NCBI GenBank assembly: GCA_046594105.1
Contig: JBKJQB010000308.1
Span: 1 to 9,984 of the forward strand
Direction of reading: 5' to 3'
DNA from: JBDSGC01 sp046594105
GTDB lineage: Bacteria; Acidobacteriota; Thermoanaerobaculia; Gp7-AA8
DNA length: 9,984 nucleotides
This document shows positions 6,196-9,984 of the stretch, piece after piece. The notes below the pieces were generated by a model that saw only the letters and a list, made by a program, of their open reading frames with translations, was not told where the DNA came from and searched no databases. Made by a program: the position numbers and the translations under genes. Each line of letters begins with the position of its first letter. Position 1 is the first letter of the stretch.

Positions 6196-6247
6196 GGCCG
6201 GCACGGCCGGCGGCGCTGGTTGCCCAAGGCTCCGCCAAGGTCACGCT
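6196..6247 (+). repeat. Dispersed 52-bp repeat, copy R4
   Basis: A full copy, inverted relative to R1 and R2 (3 and 2 mismatches), in tandem with R3. With R1 it shares an exact 42-base core starting GGCCGGCACGG. An open frame running through it into the desaturase gene is not a real N-terminus, because the desaturase has its own ribosome site and start at 6358. Confidence 0.9.
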
Positions 6248-6267
6248 CGTCCGCGGCGGCATTTTTT
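6232..6267 (+). terminator. Possible intrinsic terminator after menA
   Basis: A run of six T (6262-6267) follows a GC-rich stretch. CCGCC (6232-6236) can pair with GGCGG (6255-6259), closing a loop of about 18 nt that begins inside repeat R4. The stem is short and the loop large, so this is weak, but it is the only T-run after GC-rich sequence at the end of the men genes. Confidence 0.3.
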
Positions 6268-6344
6268 AGCAATATCTCCTGGCGGCCCTTCGGGGTACGC
6301 TTCCTCCAGACACTCTCATTTCCTCACTCATGGTTTGATACATT

Positions 6345-6350
6345 GAGGAG
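6345..6350 (+). promoter_or_regulatory. Ribosome binding site of the desaturase gene
   Basis: GAGGAG ends 7 nt before the ATG at 6358, an optimal spacing. It is the clearest Shine-Dalgarno sequence in the window and decides the start, excluding the longer open frame from 6220 that crosses the repeat. Confidence 0.8.
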
Positions 6351-6357
6351 TCCGCCC

Positions 6358-7530
6358 ATGACCACTGATCCCATCACCTCGCGCCCCGACCCCATCGAAC
6401 GCGCCGCCGCACGGAAAGCGCTCCAGCCCAAGGGAGAGAAAGACTGGGTCACCATCATCTTTCTGTCTCTGACTCCCGTCATCGGCATCCTGGGCACGGC
6501 GATCTACACCTGGCGGCACGGATTTCACTGGTGGATGGCAGCCCTCTTCGTGGCCATGTACCTGGCGGTGGGCATCTCCATCACCGCCGGCTATCACCGC
6601 TTCTTCTCCCACAAGACTTACGAGTGCTCGGCAGCCGTGCAGGTGTTCTACGCCATCTTCGGAGCGATGGCCGCGCAGAACTCGATTTTGTGGTGGTCGT
6701 CGAGCCATCGCGTTCATCACCAGTACGTCGACCGCGATTGGGACCCGTACAACATCCAGCGCGGATTCTGGTGGGCGCACATCGCCTGGATCTTCTACCG
6801 GCACGATGCTCCCGATGCTGAGTCCAACGCGGCGGACCTTCTGCGAAACCGGGTGGTCCTCTGGCAGGATCGCTGGTATCGCACACTGCTGCTCGTGGCC
6901 GGGTTCGGGATCCCCGCCGCGATCGGTGCGCTGTTCGGCGATCCGCTGGCCGGCCTGTTGTGGGGCGGGTTCCTGCGCCTGACGGTGATCCATCACACCA
7001 CCTTCTTCGTCAATTCGCTGGCGCACTACGTCGGATCGCAGCGCTACAACGCGGAGGTCTCCGCGCGCGACAACTGGATGGTCGCGCTCCTCACCCTGGG
7101 CGAGGGATATCACAGCTTCCATCACCGCTTTCCATCCGACTTCCGCAACGGCATCCGCTGGTACGACTGGGATCCTGCCAAGTGGGTCATCAGAACCCTG
7201 CGCTCCGTCGGACTGGCGTCCAGCCTGCGCTCCGTCCCCCCTCCGCAGATCGCCAGCGCGCGCATGCAGGCCGAACTGCACGTGATCCGAACCCGCCTCG
7301 ACTCCGTGGCAGGGCGAGCGGGCGACGAGGTGCGCAAACGAATCGAAACCGCGCGCGCACATCTCGAGTCGGCCACCGTTCTGTGGCGCCAGTCGCTGGA
7401 GGAGCGCACCTCGGCCCGTGCGGCAAAGTGGAGAATCACCAGACGGAATGCGCGAGCCCAGCTCCGACAGTCCAGCCGGGAATGGCGCATCGCCCTCGGC
7501 TTGATGCGGCGCCTGCCCCTCTCGTCGTGA
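6358..7530 (+). CDS. Membrane fatty acyl desaturase (delta-9 acyl-CoA/lipid type) with C-terminal helical extension
   Basis: Membrane di-iron desaturase that introduces a cis double bond into fatty acyl chains, probably adjusting membrane fluidity. All three histidine boxes are present: HRFFSH (80-85), HRVHH (117-121) and HSFHH (252-256), plus the NSLAH (219-223) histidine typical of the stearoyl-CoA desaturase group. Hydrophobic segments lie at about 31-52, 58-78, 93-110, 175-193 and 196-215. Box spacing and the GYHRFFSH context match delta-9 enzymes. Beyond about residue 295 there is a charged, Arg/Ala/Glu-rich tail of about 95 residues predicted to be helical or coiled coil, which the catalytic domain does not need. 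The start is set by GAGGAG upstream. It lies 204 bp after menA behind repeats and a weak terminator, so is probably a separate unit. It converges on the next gene with a 14-bp gap. Exact substrate and position specificity cannot be read from sequence. Confidence 0.92.
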   Translation: MTTDPITSRPDPIERAAARKALQPKGEKDWVTIIFLSLTPVIGILGTAIYTWRHGFHWWMAALFVAMYLAVGISITAGYHRFFSHKTYECSAAVQVFYAIFGAMAAQNSILWWSSSHRVHHQYVDRDWDPYNIQRGFWWAHIAWIFYRHDAPDAESNAADLLRNRVVLWQDRWYRTLLLVAGFGIPAAIGALFGDPLAGLLWGGFLRLTVIHHTTFFVNSLAHYVGSQRYNAEVSARDNWMVALLTLGEGYHSFHHRFPSDFRNGIRWYDWDPAKWVIRTLRSVGLASSLRSVPPPQIASARMQAELHVIRTRLDSVAGRAGDEVRKRIETARAHLESATVLWRQSLEERTSARAAKWRITRRNARAQLRQSSREWRIALGLMRRLPLSS

Positions 7531-7544
7531 TGGGCAGCGCCACC

Positions 7545-9734
7545 CTATCTGCTGGCAGCCTTCCGCACCCGGAAGGTGCCGCTCACACCCGTCGCTGAGT
7601 CAGGGCCAATCCAGGCCCGGAGCTCTCCCGGCTCGACCCGCCAGCCGTCATCGATCCACGACTCGAGCTCTCGCGAGGTCAGCACAAACTCCACCCGCTT
7701 GCGCTCCCCCGGCGCGAGCGCGATGCGTGCAAATCCTTTGAGCTGCCGCACCGGCTGCGAAACCTGACTCACCGCGCGTGAAAGGTAGAGCTGTGCCACT
7801 TCATCGCCGGGCCGGTCACCGACGTTGCGGACCTCCGCCGATACCGTGATTTTCCCGTCCGCGCGAACCTGCGACGCGCTCACCGCCCACCCTCCGTATT
7901 CGAACTCGGTGTACGACAGTCCAAAGCCGAACGGGTACAACGGGCCGATGGGAACGTCGAGGTATTTGCTCGTGAATTTGTCCTCCCGCTTCCCCGGACG
8001 TCCGGTGGGAAGCTGGTCATAGGCGATGGGCACCTGGCCGGTGGCACGCGGCATGGTCACCGGAAGGCGGCCGCTCGGACTGACCACGCCCAGCAGCACG
8101 TCGGCAATCGCGTTGCCGCCTTCCGTCCCCAGGAACCAGGTGTGGAGGATCGCGGAAACATGTGCGGCGGCCCAGGGGATGGCCAACGGACGTCCCGCCA
8201 TCAGCACCAGAACCACAGGCTTTCCCGCTCCGGCGACGGCTTTCAGCAGTTCCTCCTGCCGGCCGGGAAGATCGAGCGAAGCGCGGGAAGCCGCTTCGCC
8301 ACTCATCTCCGCCGCTTCGCCGAGGACGGCGATCACCAGGTCGGATTCCCCGGCCACCTTCACTGCCTCGGCGATCGCGTCGTCACCACCATCGAGGATG
8401 CCGCTGCCGGCAGTGTGAACGATGCGCACTGTTGACCCTATGGTCGCCGCGCGCAGCCCCGCCAGAACGCTGGTCGTTTCTTCCGCCTTTCCCTGCGCCG
8501 CCCAGGGCCCCAGCATCTCGCGCTTCGCATCGGCCAGCGGTCCGATCACCGCAATCGTTTTCGGCGATGGCGACAACGGCAGGAGTGGCCCTTCGTTTTT
8601 CAGGAGCACGATGGAGCGCTGGGCGATGCGGCGGGCAACGGCGCGGCTCTCCGCGGTCAGCATCGCGGCAGCCATCTTCGAGTCGTCGGTAAAGGGATTC
8701 TCAAACAATCCCGCATCGAACTTCGCCCGCAGGACACGACGGACGGATTCGTCGACGATGGCAGACGACAACCTCCCCATCCGGACCTCAGGAGCGAGCT
8801 CTCCGTATGCGTGATCCCACATGTCCATATCCACGCCCGCCTTGATGGCCAGGAGCGCCGCGTCCTTTGGCGTCGCGGCGAGCCCGTGATCGATCAGCTG
8901 GGCGACGGCAGCCCAGTCGCTGACCACGAAGCCGCGAAACTTCCATTCGCTTCGAAGAATCTCGCGGAGCAGATGACCATTTGCCGTGGCAGGCACGCCA
9001 TTGAGCGAGTTGAAGGCTGACATGAAAGAGGCCACACCAGCCTCGGCCGCCGCGCGGAACGGAGGGAGATACGTTTCGCGAAGACGGCGCTCCGACATGT
9101 CGGTTGTGTTGTAGTCGCGCCCTCCTTCCGCGGCGCCGTAGGCAGCGAAGTGTTTCGCGCAGGCCAGAAGGGAATCGGGACCGAGGGGACGATTCCCCTG
9201 GAATCCCTGAACGTACGCGCGAGCCATGGCCGACCCCAGGAAGGGATCCTCTCCCGCGCCCTCGGCGATGCGACCCCATCGCGGGTCACGGGCCACGTCC
9301 ACCATCGGCGCAAAGGTCCAGCGGATCCCTGCGGCGCGCGCTTCCTTCGCCGCAATCTGCGCCGAGAGTGTCGCCAGTTCCGGCGACCACGAGGACGCCA
9401 TGGCCAGCGGGATCGGAAAGATGGTCCGGTAACCGTGGATGACATCGTGCCCGATCAGGAGCGGGATGCGCAGCCGGGAGCCGGCCAGTGCGCGCCGCTG
9501 CACCTCGTTGACCTGCGCCGCGCCGCCAGAGTTCAGGATCGACCCGGCCAGCCCTTTCTCCATCGCTGGAATCCACTCCGGCTGATCGGGCACGTACTGA
9601 CTGAGTTGCCCGAGCTTCTCTTCGATGGTCATCTTCGACAGAAGCGCTTCCACGCGAGCATCCCTTGGCAATGGTTGCGCGGCGAGGAAGAAAGGGAAAG
9701 AACATGCAAGGACGAAAAACGTGCGCGAGGCCAT
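7545..9734 (-). CDS. Exported glycoside hydrolase family 3 beta-glucosidase (BglX-like)
   Basis: Retaining beta-glycosidase, probably periplasmic, releasing terminal glucose (or xylose) from beta-linked oligosaccharides. The 729-residue product from ATG 9734 begins with a signal peptide (R4, hydrophobic 5-19, likely cleavage after AA at 18-19). The N-terminal TIM barrel carries HDVIHG (96-101), DPRWGRIAEGAGEDP (150-164), KHFAAYG (194-200) and the nucleophile D273 in VVSDWAAV. The second domain (about 370-560) contains GEAAEMSGEAASR; E480, aligned with BglX HEASSR, is the candidate acid/base. PFGFGLSYTEF (601-611) leads into a fibronectin-III-like domain (about 620-715). Length is close to E. 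coli BglX (765). An in-frame ATG at 9758 would lengthen the signal n-region by 8 residues. The frame stays open to 9890, but that part is repeat-like. No sugar transporter or regulator is adjacent. Exact substrate is unknown. Confidence 0.95.
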   Translation of the reverse strand: MASRTFFVLACSFPFFLAAQPLPRDARVEALLSKMTIEEKLGQLSQYVPDQPEWIPAMEKGLAGSILNSGGAAQVNEVQRRALAGSRLRIPLLIGHDVIHGYRTIFPIPLAMASSWSPELATLSAQIAAKEARAAGIRWTFAPMVDVARDPRWGRIAEGAGEDPFLGSAMARAYVQGFQGNRPLGPDSLLACAKHFAAYGAAEGGRDYNTTDMSERRLRETYLPPFRAAAEAGVASFMSAFNSLNGVPATANGHLLREILRSEWKFRGFVVSDWAAVAQLIDHGLAATPKDAALLAIKAGVDMDMWDHAYGELAPEVRMGRLSSAIVDESVRRVLRAKFDAGLFENPFTDDSKMAAAMLTAESRAVARRIAQRSIVLLKNEGPLLPLSPSPKTIAVIGPLADAKREMLGPWAAQGKAEETTSVLAGLRAATIGSTVRIVHTAGSGILDGGDDAIAEAVKVAGESDLVIAVLGEAAEMSGEAASRASLDLPGRQEELLKAVAGAGKPVVLVLMAGRPLAIPWAAAHVSAILHTWFLGTEGGNAIADVLLGVVSPSGRLPVTMPRATGQVPIAYDQLPTGRPGKREDKFTSKYLDVPIGPLYPFGFGLSYTEFEYGGWAVSASQVRADGKITVSAEVRNVGDRPGDEVAQLYLSRAVSQVSQPVRQLKGFARIALAPGERKRVEFVLTSRELESWIDDGWRVEPGELRAWIGPDSATGVSGTFRVRKAASR

Positions 9735-9741
9735 GACCGAA

Positions 9742-9747
9742 ACGATA
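9742..9747 (-). promoter_or_regulatory. Candidate -10 box of the beta-glucosidase gene
   Basis: On the minus strand TATCGT is followed by 7 nt and then the ATG at 9734. With no Shine-Dalgarno visible, this spacing would give a leaderless transcript, as proposed for menF and menB. No convincing -35 hexamer is seen 16-18 nt upstream. Confidence 0.3.
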
Positions 9748-9817
9748 TCGGAGCGCATCAGGGATAGGGAGAAATTCGCCAATGGCCGAGAGTCGTCGGC
9801 AGGCGTCGATGTTCTGA

Positions 9818-9830
9818 GCGAAGCGAACGT
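9818..9830 (-). repeat. 13-bp repeat, copy 2
   Basis: The reverse complement is ACGTTCGCTTCGC, identical to 4332-4344. It lies about 85 bp upstream of the beta-glucosidase start. The rest of 9735-9905 holds no gene that I can support. Confidence 0.4.
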
Positions 9831-9905
9831 AGCGCGGGCCTCAGGGTTGCGAGCGCGCCCCCTCATGGAATCAAAGGGCAGGAACCTCAAATTTGTCCGT
9901 GATCA

Positions 9906-9953
9906 GCCCGCGTCAGCGGGCGCAAGAATGTAGCCCCCGGCGCCAGCCGGGGG
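9906..9953. repeat. Pair of GC-rich hairpins upstream of the beta-glucosidase gene
   Basis: Hairpin 1: perfect 6-bp stem GCCCGC/GCGGGC (9906-9911 with 9916-9921), loop GTCA. Hairpin 2: perfect 8-bp stem CCCCCGGC/GCCGGGGG (9934-9941 with 9946-9953), loop GCCA, preceded by GTAGC as in hairpins A and C of the menH-menB spacer. This layout suggests a REP/BIME-like unit. No T-run follows on either strand. The final 31 bp of the window show nothing recognisable. Confidence 0.75.
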
Positions 9954-9984
9954 ATTGAGGACCCCAGTCAGAAGTGAGACCGAG

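Noticed and set aside
6220..6357. 46-residue N-terminal extension of the desaturase
   Set aside because: It crosses repeat R4 and the T-run; the GAGGAG ribosome site supports the ATG at 6358.
7531..7544. Bidirectional terminator between the convergent desaturase and beta-glucosidase genes
   Set aside because: The 14-bp gap has no inverted repeat or T/A runs.
9702..9710. Lipobox-like VLAC in the beta-glucosidase signal sequence (C11)
   Set aside because: The hydrophobic core before C11 is too short and continues after it; AA at 18-19 fits signal peptidase I better.
9735..9890. 52-residue N-terminal extension of the beta-glucosidase
   Set aside because: A signal peptide starts cleanly at ATG 9734; the extension would bury it and lacks recognisable features.
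1..9984. Novel defence, CRISPR, phage or transposon system
   Set aside because: All substantial genes belong to known metabolic families; no transposase, reverse transcriptase, nuclease or regularly spaced repeat array was found.

Overview
The window looks like a chromosomal segment from a GC-rich bacterium that uses menaquinone. The style of its short intergenic repeats (GCCGGC-stem hairpins and a 52-bp unit whose copies lie against gene ends) resembles what I recall from Acidobacteriota. That assignment is an inference from recall; no rRNA or other marker gene is present to confirm it.

Layout. Positions 1-796 (minus strand) hold menG/ubiE, the final methyltransferase of menaquinone synthesis, cut by the left edge. 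A repeat-rich divergent spacer (797-1012) separates it from a plus-strand block: menF (1013-2065), menD (2062-3555) and menH (3552-4193), joined by 4-bp start/stop overlaps. A 230-bp spacer with three stacked hairpins follows, then menB (4424-5248) and menA (5287-6153). A spacer with two tandem repeat copies and a possible terminator (6154-6357) precedes a membrane fatty-acid desaturase (6358-7530). A secreted glycoside hydrolase family 3 beta-glucosidase lies convergently on the minus strand (7545-9734). The last 250 bp carry its promoter region and two more hairpins.

How the genes work together. MenF converts chorismate to isochorismate, MenD adds a succinyl semialdehyde unit from 2-oxoglutarate, MenH eliminates pyruvate, MenB closes the naphthoate ring, MenA prenylates it and MenG methylates the product. 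The intermediate steps MenC (o-succinylbenzoate synthase) and MenE (o-succinylbenzoyl-CoA ligase) are not in the window and must be encoded elsewhere or replaced. The desaturase and the beta-glucosidase are not obviously linked to quinone synthesis.

The most notable feature is not a new enzyme system but the repeats. Copies of one 52-bp unit abut the 3' ends of menG and menA, with a partial copy after menH. menG appears to take its start codon from one repeat and its C-terminal tail from another, and a repeat-like hairpin seems to be embedded in frame in menD. I see no defence system, CRISPR array, transposase, tRNA or rRNA.
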